From contig CM057456.1 in NCBI GenBank assembly GCA_016271365.2, forward strand, positions 664,109,501 to 664,173,500: a stretch of DNA of 64,000 nucleotides. Direction: 5' to 3'. Position numbers and translations under genes: made by a program. The DNA comes from Neoceratodus forsteri (taxonomy: Eukaryota; Chordata; Ceratodontiformes; Ceratodontidae). Positions 32,886-44,480 of the stretch are shown piece after piece. Within the stretch, counting starts at the first letter, position 1, and every line of letters begins with the position of its first letter. Under the pieces are notes generated by a model that saw only the letters and a program-made list of their open reading frames with translations, made no database searches and was not told where the DNA came from.

Positions 32886-34059
32886 GGGAAAATAAAGGGT
32901 AAAGTCTAACAGATACCCCTTAAGTGACTCTGTCCAGTTGGCCAGTATTCAATGTAAGACAGTGCTACAATCCCTCCCCTTCCTAACTCCAAGTCCCCAA
33001 AATAGCCCATAGTAACTAACCATAGGTACCTATAAATACGTAGTCCCTGTAACAGTTTCTTTAATCCCCAAGTCCCCACTGCCCAAACTGTCACAGCATG
33101 CAGCAAACAGTTCACCAAGTTAAAGTCATCCCTCTGATCAACCAAACCCCCGAAACAACTCATACTCAGTACAGTAATCTTGAAACAGTTAAACACTCAA
33201 TAGACTAGTGCTATTAACCAACAGCAAGGGTATGCTATAAAATGTCAGGGCTGCATAACTGAGTTGGGTGCCCTCTCTCGACTGTGTGCTGTTTAGAATC
33301 TTCTGTAGGTGATTGACAGTCGCTTTCAGAACCATACTCAATTAAATTCTTAAAACTCCAAGGTATATCAATGAGAAAAAGGAAGAAAAAGAAAACAACT
33401 GCACTGCTTGGCTGTTGCCTTACTTCAGGACCTAGAGAACAGGACAAAAACAAACGGCATAAGCATTTAATAGAACACTCTGCTAAAAGTCATTACAGCC
33501 CTCTTTGAAGTCAGGACCGGATGAAGCATTCTTACAGTTCTTTTGAAGAGAGTCTTCTCATGGATAGCCATTCTGGGAGAGCCTGAATCAGAGTATCTGT
33601 GGCTCGGTAAGGTCTGGAAAGTTAAAGCCGATTGTGAAACATCTGCTTAGAGTATAGCTAAGAGGGCTACTTGTAGATGAGTGTCCGTTCACTTGGTGGT
33701 GCTTTGGTTCCCTCTAGCGGTGTTAACCGTGGATGGGACCACAGCGGGATGAACTAAGACAGTTGCTGCTCGAACATGCAAAGTATAGGATTGCGCATAA
33801 ATCATATCTTCTGTTTATTCAGACTGAGGGTCCAAAAATGGCCCAAAGACAAGAAGCCCAGCAGAAAAGAAGGCCTGATGCTCCTACACCACATGCAGAT
33901 GGAAGCAGTTACCATGAGGACTGGATCAACACAGGGTGCCAAAAGCTGATCAGTCTGGCCTCTTAGAGGGCAACGCATCGGGTCAGCCCTTCACCACTGG
34001 AAAAACATTGCAGGAAGCAAAATGGTTTACCTTGCAGAAGAGGAGAATAGGAGCTTTAA
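32886..34059 (-). other. L1 inter-ORF segment, unassigned
   Basis: About 1.2 kb separates recognisable ORF1 and ORF2 remnants, longer than in most L1s. No domain or second repeat family was recognised; it may contain another old insertion. Open frames here are short. Confidence 0.4.
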
Positions 34060-34955
34060 CCTCCTTAACTTGGTGTCAGGGAAAGTCTCAAGGGTCTCTA
34101 AACAGATCAAGGAATGCAGCTTTAAGCCCTTGTGTTGCAGGCTCTACTGTCTCGTAGGATGCCCAGGATCCTGAAATTAAGACTTGTAGTCTGGCTGGGT
34201 AGCCCATCTTGAAGCAGATCCTAGTGGTGATTAATTTAGCAACCAAGAGGGTGAAAAGTGACCCTTTGCTGCCTCACAGTTGCAGGGAGGTCTTGGGTGA
34301 TCCGGATTTTTGTGCCTTCCCATTTCTGCTCTTGAATTTCTCTTATTTTAGACAAGAAGTGCTGTCTCTCTTGATAATTTAGAAATCGAAATATGAAAGG
34401 GTGTGGAGGGGTTCCTTGTGGAGGCATCGGGCAGAGTGCTCGGTGAGCCCTTTCGATGATGTATTTGAGCCTGAATGGCGAGGGCCCGTGATTTTCTCTA
34501 CAAATTTCTGGATGAAGACGATAGGCTCTCTCCCTTCCTCCTTCTCTGGGAGGCTGATCAGGATGGTGTTATTTTGGTGGCTGCAAATTTCTAAACCCTC
34601 CACTTTGTTTTCAAGTTTAAGGATTCACTGCCTAGCTGCCACTATGTCTAGTTCCATCTTGGAGGGTTTTTTTCTAAAGCGAGTGTAATCTCACCTCGTT
34701 GTCTGAGGTTCTCCTGGAGATATCTTCCAGAGCTTGTGAGAAACATTTCATTTCTGCTGCAATCAATTGTAGTTCTTCATGAAAGGGCTTGAATTCTGCC
34801 AAGAATCTTGTTTGAGTGAGAGGCTCTTGATCCTGCATCGCGGCCACCGGAGTTGGGGCAGCAGAAGTTGAAGAGGCCTTAGGCTTTTTATTAGCCATCA
34901 CCGGTGTTTGTGGTGGGGTGTGTTTAGGTAAAGATTTACGCATTTCTACTTTCAA
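34060..34955 (-). pseudogene. L1 ORF1 RNA-binding protein remnant
   Basis: Start MRKSLPKHTPPQTPVM (ATG about 34,945). The N-terminal part has Ala/Pro/Thr-rich sequence, then a helical stretch (FKPFHEELQLIAAEMKCF and a DISRRTSDNEVRL heptad-like segment). The RRM-like part follows: NNTILISLPEKEEGREP and VEKITGP. The CTD includes PPHPFIFRFLNYQERQHFLS and KIRITQDLPATVRQQRV, the classic L1 ORF1 block. Frameshifts occur near 34,380 and 34,640. The CR1 copy abuts a few bases upstream of the start codon. Confidence 0.85.
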
Positions 34956-37300
34956 TACATAGAAACACAGAAACATAGAATGTGACGGCAGATAAGGGCC
35001 ACCTAGTCTGCCCATTTTCCTACCTAACAGATAAGCTGCTGATCCTAGTTAACCAACAGCTTACTTCCTCCTACCCCCCACTAGGACTGCCTTATGTCTG
35101 TCCCATGCATTCTTGAATTCCCCCACAGTTCTGACTCCAAGCCTCCTTAGGAGGCTGTTCCATGCATCCATAACCCTCTCTGTGAAAAATACTTCCTCCA
35201 TCACCTCTGAGCCATATCCCTCTATCTTCAAATTGTGTCCCCTTGTTCTTGCACATCTCTTTTTCTGAAAGATGCTACCCTCTTGGACTTTGTTGATTCC
35301 TTAGGTACTTGAAAGTTTCTATCATGTCACTCTCTCCCTTCTTTCCTCAAGGGTATACATATTAAGCTCCTTTAGTCTTTCTTTGTATGTCTTCTGGTGC
35401 AGACTCTGCACCATTTTGGTTGCCCTCCTCTGGACAGCCTCCACTCTATCTATGTCTTTGCGGAGGAGGGGTCTCCCGAACTGCACACAGTACTACAGAT
35501 GGGGTCTCACCAAATGTCTGTACAGAGGGCTAACAACTTCATGTTTTCTACTACTGATGCCTCTCCCTATGCATCCCAGTATCCCCCCAGCCTTCCTTAT
35601 GGCCTTGTCACATTGCTTGCCCACATTTAGGTCATCTGATATAATTACCCCCAGGTCCCTTTCCATTTTTACTGTTGTCAGTATCTCACCCCCCACAGTG
35701 TACTCTTCCCTGGGTTTTTGTTTCCCAGGTGCATTATCTTGCAATTCTTTGCATTGAATCTGAGTTGCCATACATCTGACCATTCCTCCAACCTTGCCAA
35801 GTCCCTTCTCATCCTTTCCACTCCATCTTGTATATCAACCCTGTTGCAGATCTTTGTGTCATCTGCAAAGAGACATACTGTTCCTTCCAGTTCCTCTGCA
35901 ATGTCACTTATAAAGACATTAAAAAGGACCGGTCCTAGTACTGAACCCTGCGGTAGCCCGCTAGTAACCCTCCTTTCTTCACTGTGTACTCCATTTACTA
36001 TTACCCTATGAGTCCTGTTGTCTAGCCAATTTTTTATCCAGCCTACCACCTTGGGACCCACTCCAAGGCTGGCTAACTTGTGTATTAATCTTTTGTGTGG
36101 GACTGTATCAAATGCCTTACTAAAATCTAGATAGGCCATGTCCACAGCCCCTCCCTGGTCTACTACTTTGGTCACCCAGCCAAAGAAATCTATTAGATTC
36201 ATCTGACACAACCTTTCCATCATGAATCCATGCTGCCTTGGGTCCTGTGCCCCACTGGCCTCTAGGTACTCAACAATTCTTTCCTTCAGAGTGATTCCAT
36301 CATTTTCCCTACCACTGAGGTCAAACTAACTGGTCTGTAGTTTCCTGCCTCTGTCCTGCTCCCACTTTGTGAAGAGGAATCATCCACCCCCTCCAGTCCT
36401 CAGGTACCACCCCATCCTCCATGATTTGTTAAACAGAGTAGTCAGTGGTGTCACTAGTTCTACCCTTAGTTCCTTTAGAATTCTTGGGTGAATCCCATCA
36501 GGCCCCATTGCTTTGTCCACCTTCAATTTTATTAGTTTTTTCAGAATCCTTTCTTCTGTAAATGGACTGGTATCGACCCCCATCTTCAGAGTGTTTTTCT
36601 TGTTTGGTTTTGGTACCTCCCCCTCCTCTTCCTTTGTGAATACTGAGCAGAAATATACGTTCATGATCCCTGCTTTTTCACTGTCACCCTCTACCCACAT
36701 TCCCTCCCCTTTATTAAGCCTTATTAAGGTCTTATCCCCCTTCTTAACAGAGTTGGCTAGCCTTTCCTCGGTTTGGGCCTTTGCTATTCTGACTGCCTTC
36801 CCAGCCTCTTTCTGCTTTAACTGATAAAGTTCTCTGTCCTGCTCCTTCTGTGTTTCTTTATATTTCCTGAATGCTAACCTTTTCTCCTTAACCTTCCCTG
36901 CTTCCTCTTTTGAGAACCATAGCGTTTTTTTCCTTTGTTGTGTTTTGTTAATTTGCTTTACACAAAGGCTTCTTGCCTCTGTGTTGGCTGTTTTGATTAC
37001 TCCCCATTGTTCCTCCACCCCTCCTTCTTGCCTGTTTGCTAGTGCTTTTCTGAGGCACTCTCTCACTTTCCCAAAGTCAGCCCTCCTAAAGTCCAATACT
37101 CTTGCTTTTGTATGGCTTAATTGTATGGCTGTGTTTATCATGAACCACACTGTTTGGTGGTTGCTTGTTCCCAGATGGCTACCCACTTCTAAATCTGAGA
37201 TTCTTTCTCCATCCCCATTTGAGAGTACCAGGTCTAAGATTGCTCCCTTCCGAGTGGGAACCCCAAGAACCCCGTCAACAAGGCTCGGTAAGCTTAGAAA
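34956..37300 (-). mobile_element. CR1 LINE copy A (minus), 5'-truncated in endonuclease
   Basis: The 3' end on the plus strand is ACATAGAAACACAGAAACAT followed by GACGGCAGATAAGG. Minus strand order from 37,300: endonuclease end (GAILDLVLSNGD, then VGSHLGTSNHQTVWFMINTA), linker, and RT beginning LKVDKAMGPDGIHPRILKEL (36,380-37,186 open, 268 codons). RT continues as VDMAYLDFSKAFDTVPHKRL, SGLPQGSVLGPVLFNVFISD and LFADDTKICN (36,223-35,678 open; FADD codons 35,858-35,869), then a decayed C-terminal block to 35,100. A frameshift near 36,300-36,400 and others inactivate it. It is the best preserved CR1 of the window and sits in the L1 5' region. Confidence 0.93.
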
Positions 37301-37428
37301 GCTGTTCTGGTTGATTTATACTGGTAGAAGATGTCTACAATAAAAGGTGTAAATTGTAGTTATTTTGGAGTTGGTTGATCAGAGCTGTAAAGGAGAACTG
37401 CTATCCAGTGCCCTGCATCATGTGATCC

Positions 37429-37984
37429 CCCAAGATGTGTTCTTTCACATCCCCATTCTTTCATCTCACTGCTGGCACCTCCAGCTCCAGGCAGAGGGGA
37501 TGTTATACTAGTTCAAGGTTATGCCTTTCAACATCTCATCCATGTAGAGGTTCTTCACCAAATGCATAGCAGGGGCGATGGCCTTCCTGTTGTGCAAGGG
37601 CATCAGGGTGTACCTATACCTGGACAACTGGCTGCTTGCCAGTCCATCCAGTGAGGTGGTGGAGCAGTCCACAAAAATAGCCCTCCTGACCTGTCAGGAC
37701 TTGGACCTTCTGATCAACTCAGTCAAGTGGGAACTGGTCCCCCCACAGGTGATAAAGTTAATCATGGTGGAATTGGACTCTTTGGTGGTCAAGACCTGCC
37801 TCCCTGTGAACAGGGCATAAGACCTTATTTCCTTTGGTTTCTTGTTGGATGCTCACACCAGGCACAGGATTTCCTGATGCTGCTGGGGCTTATGGTGGCT
37901 TCTACCAGCATAGTCCATTGAGCTTGATGGTGGATGCACCCTCTACAGTAGGAGTTGAGCTGACAGTGGATTAGATACAATCAT
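37429..37984 (+). pseudogene. DIRS-like reverse transcriptase palm, continuation after L1
   Basis: Begins with DVFFHIPI, continuing the block cut off at 28,795 (WTDAFF). It proceeds through a decayed LPFGLS-type block, RFFTKCIAGAMAFLLCKGI and VYLYLDNWLLASPS, where the catalytic YLDD is YLDN. Then VKWELVPPQVIKLIMVE and FLMLLGLMVASTSIVH (DIRS MRLLGLMAS block) follow, with WWMHPLQ near 37,930. The frame is interrupted at 37,820 and truncated near 37,980 at the foldback element. RNase H, methyltransferase-like and tyrosine recombinase regions are missing. Confidence 0.82.
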
Positions 37985-38495
37985 ACTATCTCAAATAGTA
38001 AGGAAATTAATTGCAAAAAAACTTTGCTAATGCACTAGTTAGGGTTAAACTGGCAAAAGTAGGGACATGTGATGTTTGGGTTCCCAACTGTAATGCCCCA
38101 CCCCTATCCTGCAGGCAGCAACAGGAAAAACTGCTACAAAAAAAAATTATGATTTGACCTCTCCTGCATCTTTGCAAATCAGGCATGGGGTGTGCCTTTG
38201 GATTGTCAACCATAACACTCAGCCTATTCCATCATGAAATAAGCTGAGATGTATACAGTAGATGAGAATGGTGTGAGCGTCAGGGTTGGAAACCCCAAGG
38301 CACATCCCATGCCTAATTTGCAAAGATGCAACAAAGGTCAAATCGTAATCGTTTTTCCTGTTGCTGCCTGCAGGGTGGGGTGGAATGTTAGGGTTGGGAA
38401 CCCTAATGCCACATTTCCTTACTTTTGTCAGTTTAACCATGAGCAGTGCATTAATGACATTTCTTGCAATGAATTTCCTTACTTTCTGAGATAGT
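37985..38495. mobile_element. foldback (MITE-like) element F2
   Basis: Long imperfect inverted repeat. The left arm (37,985-38,215) starts ACTATCTCAAATAGTAAGGA; the right arm (about 38,275-38,495) on the other strand starts ACTATCTCAGAAAGTAAGGA. Both contain GGCAGCAACAGGAAAAA, ATCTTTGCAAAT and GCATGGG in matching order. The loop is about 60 bases. Outer parts (TAATGCACTAGTTAGGGTTA) resemble F1 at 10,806 (TAATGCATCAGTTAGG), so the two belong to one superfamily. No coding capacity. It lies exactly at the point where DIRS homology is lost. Confidence 0.85.
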
Positions 38496-38504
38496 ACAAT
38501 TGCA

Positions 38505-38612
38505 CAGGGTCCTCTGGACCCTGCGCCACCCCTCCATATATACATACGTGTATGTTGCTGTGGAAGCACAGGACCCTCCAGGCCCTGTGCCTCCATTTCT
38601 GCCAGAACAGCA
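38505..38612. repeat. pair of short palindromes
   Basis: GCACAGGGTCCTCTGGACCC and GCACAGGACCCTCCAGGCCC are each self-complementary over most of their length and are related to each other in inverted orientation. They flank an ATATATACATACGTGTATG palindrome. It is a small structured repeat, unidentified. Confidence 0.55.
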
Positions 38613-38798
38613 ATTTCTTTCTTTCATTGTATGGCTTCTTAAAGTTTCATTATTATCCTATGGGAATTTGTATGTTATATTTTTGCTTTTTTATGTACTG
38701 TATTGCCCCTAAATGTTAATGGGAGATATGTGTCATTCTTGTAGTACTCATGAAGACCTTTGATTTGATGTATGGATCATCTCTTAAGTCCAGATATT

Positions 38799-39453
38799 AA
38801 GCCAGCCTGGTGGTGCTGAGGGTTGAGGTGCTAGATGCCACACCTCATGCCATGCTGGCAACCTGGGTTCGGGAACAGATCTGGGCTGTCAGGGGTTGGC
38901 AGGGGAAGGAGAGGATTGAGCATCCGGAGGACTGCTCTCCTCTCCCTTGGTGAGTTGTAGGGAGTTCCCAGCATTGTAGTGGCCTCTGGTGGAGACTGGA
39001 GGCAGCACAAGTGCATGGGACGTTGAAGGGGGTGGGACAATGGCAGGCTCCAGCAGCAAGAGACATGGTGGGATGCTGTATAGGAGTCATTGCATGCCAC
39101 GTCTCATGGAGGAAACAAAACAAGAAAACTTCCTGGTGGACTGAGGGAGGTGACAGAGGCTCCAGGAGCCCAGGCCCACATCCTGCCACCAGATCTGCTG
39201 ATCACCAGCTCTCCCGAGCTCCTTGACCTGGACCCAGACCATCCCTCTAACTTCAGATAGGCCACCAGGTAGGTGAGGTGGGCCCTCTCCCGGGAGTGAA
39301 CGGGGGGGCTGGATCGGACCGTCAGTCCAGAGGGGATGCTCAGCAATGTGTTTCCTGGTGGCACAGAGGTTTCAAGCTGAGAGATAGAGGTAGTGGCTGA
39401 TAGAGTACTCCTGAGAGATGTCCTGGTCCCCAGAGTTGAAATAGAGTGCACCA
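38799..39453 (+). mobile_element. tRNA-headed long SINE (family A), copy 2
   Basis: Head: GGTGGTGCTGAGGGTTGAGG as the A-box region and CAACCTGGGTTCGGGAACAG as the B-box region. The family-A phrases AGGATTGAGCATCCGGAGGA and CTGCTCTCC follow, then GCCTCTGGTGGAGACTGG. The body of about 655 bases ends GAGTGCACC plus an A-run. Flanks TCCAGATATT (38,789-38,798) and TCCAAATATT (39,460-39,469) may be a target-site duplication, although they also fall in homologous positions of the interrupted tandem repeat. The 3' part contains no recognisable match to copies 1 or 3. Confidence 0.75.
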
Positions 39454-39737
39454 AAAAAAATCCAAATATTGAGGGAGTTATGGGTTGTTGAAGTTCCGCT
39501 GTTATCCTACAAGAATTTTCATTTTTTTTTATTGTCCATAAATGTTTGGGAGGAATATGTGTTATTTTTGCACTACTCATTAAGACATTTGTTCTGATAT
39601 ATAGATTGTCTCTTAAATCCAAATATTGTGGGATGTATGGCTTAGAAACATAGAAACATAAACTTTGACGGCAGATAAGGACTGCTTGGCCCACCTAGTC
39701 TGCCCATTTCCCTACCTACAGGATAAGCTGCAGCTCC

Positions 39738-41734
39738 AAAAAGGCTGGTCTTCAGGAAATATAAGGGAACACAGAGGGATGAAGATAGGGAGGCATACCA
39801 AACTTCCCAAAGGAAAGCAGGAAAGGAGGTAAGGCAGGCAAAGGCCCAAACTAAGGAAACACTAGCACAGACAGAAAGAAGGTGACAAGACTTTCCATTG
39901 ATACATTAGTGAAAGGAGAAAGTCCAAAGGGGGTATTGCTAAGATCAAAGGAGATAAGGGGACATGTGGGGAGGAGGACCATGTAAAAGCATCTATCTTA
40001 AATAGGGATACTTCTGCTCAGTATTTACTGAAGAGAAGGCAGGGCAGGGCCCACAGCTTAGCACCATGGACTCAGTGGGGAAGGAGGTGAGCACTAGTCC
40101 CTTCACAAAAGAAAGGGTCCTACAAGAGCTTGATAAGCTCAGGGTGGACAAGGCAATAGGACCTGATAGCATACATACCAGGGTACTAAAGGAGCTAAGG
40201 GTGGAACTATCAGAGCCATTATCAGAACTGTTTAGTGAGTCTCTACGCACAGGAGAGGTCCCAGAACACTGGAAAAGGGCTCATATGATGATGCTGCACA
40301 AGAGTGGTAGCAGGGAGAAGTCATTGAACTACAGATCAGTCAGTCTTAACTCAGTAGTGGGCAAGATTATGGAGGCATTCCTTAAGGAAAGGATAGTGCA
40401 ACACCTGGAATCCACAGGAGCACAGGATCCAAGACAGCATGGGTTTACAAAAGGAAGGTCCTGTCAAACTAATCTCATAGATTTCTTCGACTGGGTAACC
40501 AGAGTGGTGGACCAAGGTGGAGCAGTTGATATTGCCTACCTTGACTTGAGCAAAGCGTTGATACCATTCCACATAGAAGATTGATTAATAAGCTGGGTAG
40601 GCTCAGGGTGGGTCAGAAGTTGGTCAACTGGGTGGCAAACTGGTTGACGGGCAGAAAACAGAGACTGGTGGTAAATGGTATACAGTCAGAAGAGATGCAA
40701 GTCACAAGTGGGGTACTTCAGGGATCAGTCCTGGGGTCAGTCCTCTTTAATATCTTCATCAGTGACATTGCAGACGGACTGGAGGGTAAGGTTTGTCTGT
40801 TTGCAGATGACACCAAGGTCAGTAACAGAGTAGATGATCCAGATAGAGTGGGCAGAATGAGAAGAGATCAGGATAAACTGGCAAAATGGTCAGAAGAGTG
40901 GCAGCTGGGGTTTAATGCAAAGAAGTGCATGATCATGCACATAGGGAAGAGAAACCCTGAAGCCACCTATAGGCTTGGAAGAGAGTTACTGGCAGTCACA
41001 AGGGAAGAAAGAGACTTGGGCATCATCATCATCACCAATGACCTGAAATCATCCAAGCAGACCATTAAAGCAGTAGGTAAGGCTAGGGGGGATGTTAGGG
41101 TGTATTAGTAGGGGTATCACAAGTCAGAAGAGGGAGGTAATAATCCCTCTTTACAAGACACTGGTAAGGCCCCAACTGGAGTACTGCGTGCAGTACTGGA
41201 AGCCACACCTTCACAAGGACATTAACGAAATTGAGGCAGTCCACAGAAGGGCAACCAAAATGGTGCAGGGACTGCATTAGAAAACATATGAGGACAGATT
41301 AATGGAGCTCAATAAGTATACCCTAGAGCAAAGGAGGGAGAGAGGTGATATGATCAAAACATTCAAACACCTTAAGGGCATTAACATGGTGAAAGAGTCT
41401 AACATGTTTCAATATAAGAAAAATAGCAGGACAAGAGGACACAGCATGAGATTAGAGGGAGACCGATTAAGGGGTAATGTGAGGAAGTTCTTTTTCACAA
41501 AAAGGGTGGTGGATGCATGGAACAGCCTACCTCAGAAAGTGGTGGATATGAATACAGTGCAGGGTTTCAAACAGGCATGGGCTAGGCAAAAGGGAGCAAT
41601 ACAAATGAATATGAATAGATAGGCCATTGACAGAGCAAAGGCCGATGTCACATTTATAAGGTAGAAAAAGAAATGGTCAGACTGGACGGGCCTTGTGGTC
41701 CTTATCTGCCATCAACTTCTATGTTTCTATGTTT
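39738..41734 (+). mobile_element. CR1 LINE copy C (plus), nested inside copy B
   Basis: A 5'-truncated CR1 in the opposite orientation. It starts in the linker between endonuclease and RT and ends with ATCTGCCATCAACTTCTATG followed by TTTCTATGTTTC, the octamer-type CR1 3' end. The left junction lies after GCTGCAGCTCC and the right junction before CTAGATAACC, which together reproduce the uninterrupted sequence of copy A. This makes the order of events clear: copy C arrived after copy B. Confidence 0.93.
40066..41622 (+). pseudogene. CR1 reverse transcriptase of copy C
   Basis: Two long open parts. 40,066-40,584 includes LRVDKAIGPDSIHTRVLKEL, HKSGSREKSLNYRSVSLNSV and VDIAYLDLSKAL, with a frameshift in the SKAFDTVPH block near 40,560. 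40,581-41,108 includes SGVLQGSVLGSVLFNIFISD (Val in place of the usual Pro of LPQG) and CLFADDTKVSNRV (FADD codons about 40,800-40,811), then WQLGFNAKKCMIMHIGKRNP and REERDLGIIIITNDLK. The C-terminal block continues as VIIPLYKTLVRPQLEYCVQY (41,092-41,280) and MIKTFKHLKGINMV with KRVVDAWNSLPQKVVDM (41,302-41,622). It is the youngest-looking CR1 here but still broken. Confidence 0.92.
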
Positions 41735-41735
41735 C

Positions 41736-44480
41736 CTAGATAACCAACAGCCTATTTCTTCCTACCCCCACAAGAATTGCCTTATGTCTGTCCCATGCAT
41801 TCTTGAATTTTCCCACAATTTTAGACCTCACAACCTCCTCAGGAAGGCTGTTACATGTGTCCGCCACCCTCTCTGTGAAAAAATACTTCCTCACATTGCC
41901 CCTGAGCTGTCCCCCCTCTGTCTTCAAATTGTGTCCCCTTGTTCTTGTACATTTCTTTTTCTGAAAGATGCACCCTCTTGGATTTTGTTGATTCCACTGA
42001 GTTACTTAAAAGTTTCTATCATGTTCCCCTGCTCCCTCCTTTCCACAAGGATATACATATTAAGCTCCTTTAGTCTCTCCTCATATGGCTTCTCTTGCAG
42101 ACCCTGCATCATTCTAGTTTCCCTCCTCTGGACTGCCTCTATCCTGTCTATGTCCTTGTTGAGATGGGTTCTCCAGAACTGACGCAGTATCCAGATGGGA
42201 TTTCATCAACTGTCTGTACAGAGGGATAACAACTTCCTGTTTTCTGCTAGTGATGCCTCTCCCTTTACATCCCAGTATCCCCAAGCCCTCCTTACTGCCT
42301 TCTCACATTGCTTGCTAACCTTAAGTCATCTGAAATGATTACCCCCAGGTCACTTTCCATTTTTGCTGATGTTGCTACCTCCCACCCCGATTGTGTGCTC
42401 TTCCCCTGGGTTTTTGTTTCCCAGGTGCATTATTTTGCACTTCTTTGCACTGAATCCAAGCTGCCATACTTCTGACCATTCCTCAAGCATTGCCAAGTCC
42501 CTTCTCATCCTTTCCATGCCTCCTTGGGTATCAACCCTGTTGCAGATCTTTGTGTCATCTGCAAAGAGGAATACTTTTCCCTTTGCAATGTCATCTATAA
42601 AGACCCCACTAGTAACCCCCTTTTCTTCAGAGTGGACTCCGTTTACAATTACCTTCTGTGTCCTGTTGTCCAGCCAATGTTTTACCCAGGCTACCACCTT
42701 AGGACCCTCTCCCAGGCTGGTTAATTTGTTTATTAATCTTTTGTGTGGAACTATGTCAAATGCCTTGCTAAAGTATAGGTAGGCCATGTCCACAGCCCCT
42801 CCTTGGTCTACTACTTTGGTCACCCAGTCAAAGAAATAGATTAGGGTTCATATATTACCTTCCCACTGTGATTCCATGCTGCCTTGGGTCCTGTGCCCCA
42901 CTGGCTTCTAGGTACTCAATTCTTTCCTTCAGAAGTGATTCCATCACTTTCCCTACCACAGAGGTCAAACTGACAGGTCTGTAGTTTCCTGCCTCTGTCT
43001 TGCTCCCACTTTTGTGAAGGGGAATCACTTCCACCTTCCTCCAGTCTTCAGGTACCACACCATCCTCCCATGATTTGTTAAAAAGGGTAGTCAGTGGTGT
43101 CAATAGTTCTCCCCTTAATTGTTTTAGAATTCTGGGGTGAATCCCATCAGGCCCCATTGCTTTGTCCACCTTCAGTTTTAGGAGTTTCTTTCAGAACTCT
43201 TTCTTCTGTGAAAGAACTGGGATCAACCCTCCCTATCCAAAGTGCTTCTGTTAATTGGATTAGGTACCTCTCCTCCTCCTCTTTTCTGAATACTGAGCAG
43301 AAGTATTCTTTCAGTATCCCTGCTTTTTACTCTCTCTCTCTGCTCACCCACTGTCCATTCTATCCAGCCTCACTATCCCTCCCTTTGTCTTTCTACACTC
43401 GCTGATGTACCCATAAAGGGTTTAATCCCCCTTCTTAACCGAGTTGGCTATATTTTCCTCAGTTTGGGCCTTTGCTATTCTGATTTCCCTCCCTGCTTCC
43501 TTCTGCCTTAACTGGTACAGTTCTCTGGCTTGCTCCTTCTGTTTCCTTATACTTCCTAAATGCTATCTTTTTCTCCCTAACCTTCCCCACCACCTCTTTG
43601 GAGAACCATAGTGACTTTTTCTTTCATTTAGATTTGTTTATTTGCTTCACACAGAGGTGTGTTGGCTCTGTGATGGCAGTTTAAATTTTTCCCCATTGTT
43701 CCTGCACCCCTCCTTCCTGCCCATTTGCTAGTGCATTCCTTATGCACTCTCCCATTTTGTCAAGATCAGCCCTCCTAAACTTCAGTACCTTTGCATTTGT
43801 ATGGCTTGACTCTACGGCTGTGTTTATCATGAACCACACAGTTAGGTGGTCACTTGTTCCCAGATGGCTACCCACTTCTAGATTTGAAATCCCCATTTGA
43901 GAGTACGAGGTCTAAGATTGCTCCCTCACAAGTGGGTTCCAAAACTAGCTGTCTGAGGCATGCCCCCTGTAGGGCATCGAGAATGGCCCTGTTCTTAGAT
44001 GTGGCTGCAGCAAAGGTGCTCCAGTTAACATCTGGCATATTCAGGTTACCCATCAGCAATATCTCCCCTTTCTCTGCCATCCTAAGGATGCCTTCTATCA
44101 TATCCTTATCCATTCTCTCCCCCTGAGATGGGGTCTGTATACAACCCCTGTGTGGATTGTGGTGCCATTTCCAGTCTCTAAGGTGACCCATACTGCCTCC
44201 GCTCCTCCCTGTTTACTCTTTTGTTCCATTGCTTTTATCCCTTCCCTTACATAGAGAGTTACTTCTCCCCCTCTTCTCCCCTATCTGCCTCTCCTGTAGG
44301 TTGTGTACCCTGGTATGTTAACATCCCAGTCATGGTTCTCAGTGTACCATGTTTCTGTGACTGCCACGATATCCAGGCATCCCTCTTCCATCAAGACCAC
44401 CAGTTCAGGGAGCTTGTTGTCCAGACTACAGGCATTGGCACTCATTACCATACATTTCTTGATGTCTTTACCCTTTTTGC
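41736..44480 (-). pseudogene. CR1 ORF2 of copy B: endonuclease and RT
   Basis: The endonuclease starts with LDNKLPELVVLMEEGCLDIV and AVTETWYTENHDWDVNIPGY, decayed near 44,300-44,450. It continues in LLMGNLNMPDVNWST, where the usual GDFN is GNLN, and GAILDLVLSNGDF (43,868-44,191), then SHLGTSDHLTVWF (SDH motif, 43,681-43,896). RT: DKAMGPDGIHPRILKQL (42,855-43,169), AYLYFSKAFDIVPHKRL and a VFLFADDTKICN palm (42,350-42,823; FADD codons 42,554-42,565). An internal deletion removes part of the LPQGSVLGP block, so SGVFIDDIAKG follows directly. Final block: RVADTCNSLPEEVVRS (41,736-41,927). Many frameshifts. Confidence 0.9.

Larger units (their letters stand above)
28796..37428 (-). mobile_element. 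near full-length L1-clade LINE carrying a nested CR1
   Basis: On the minus strand the order is 5' UTR (about 37,428-37,300), CR1 insertion (37,300-34,956), ORF1 (34,955-34,060), a long inter-ORF segment, ORF2 (about 32,885-29,120) and an A/T-rich 3' tail at 28,796-28,850. It is inserted in DIRS RT: GATGCATTCTTT just left (about 28,786-28,797) and GATGTGTTCTTT just right (about 37,429-37,440) look like a target-site duplication, and the T-run abuts the left copy as expected for a minus-strand L1. The presumed 5' end reads GGGGGATCACATGATGCAGG on the minus strand. Confidence 0.85.
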
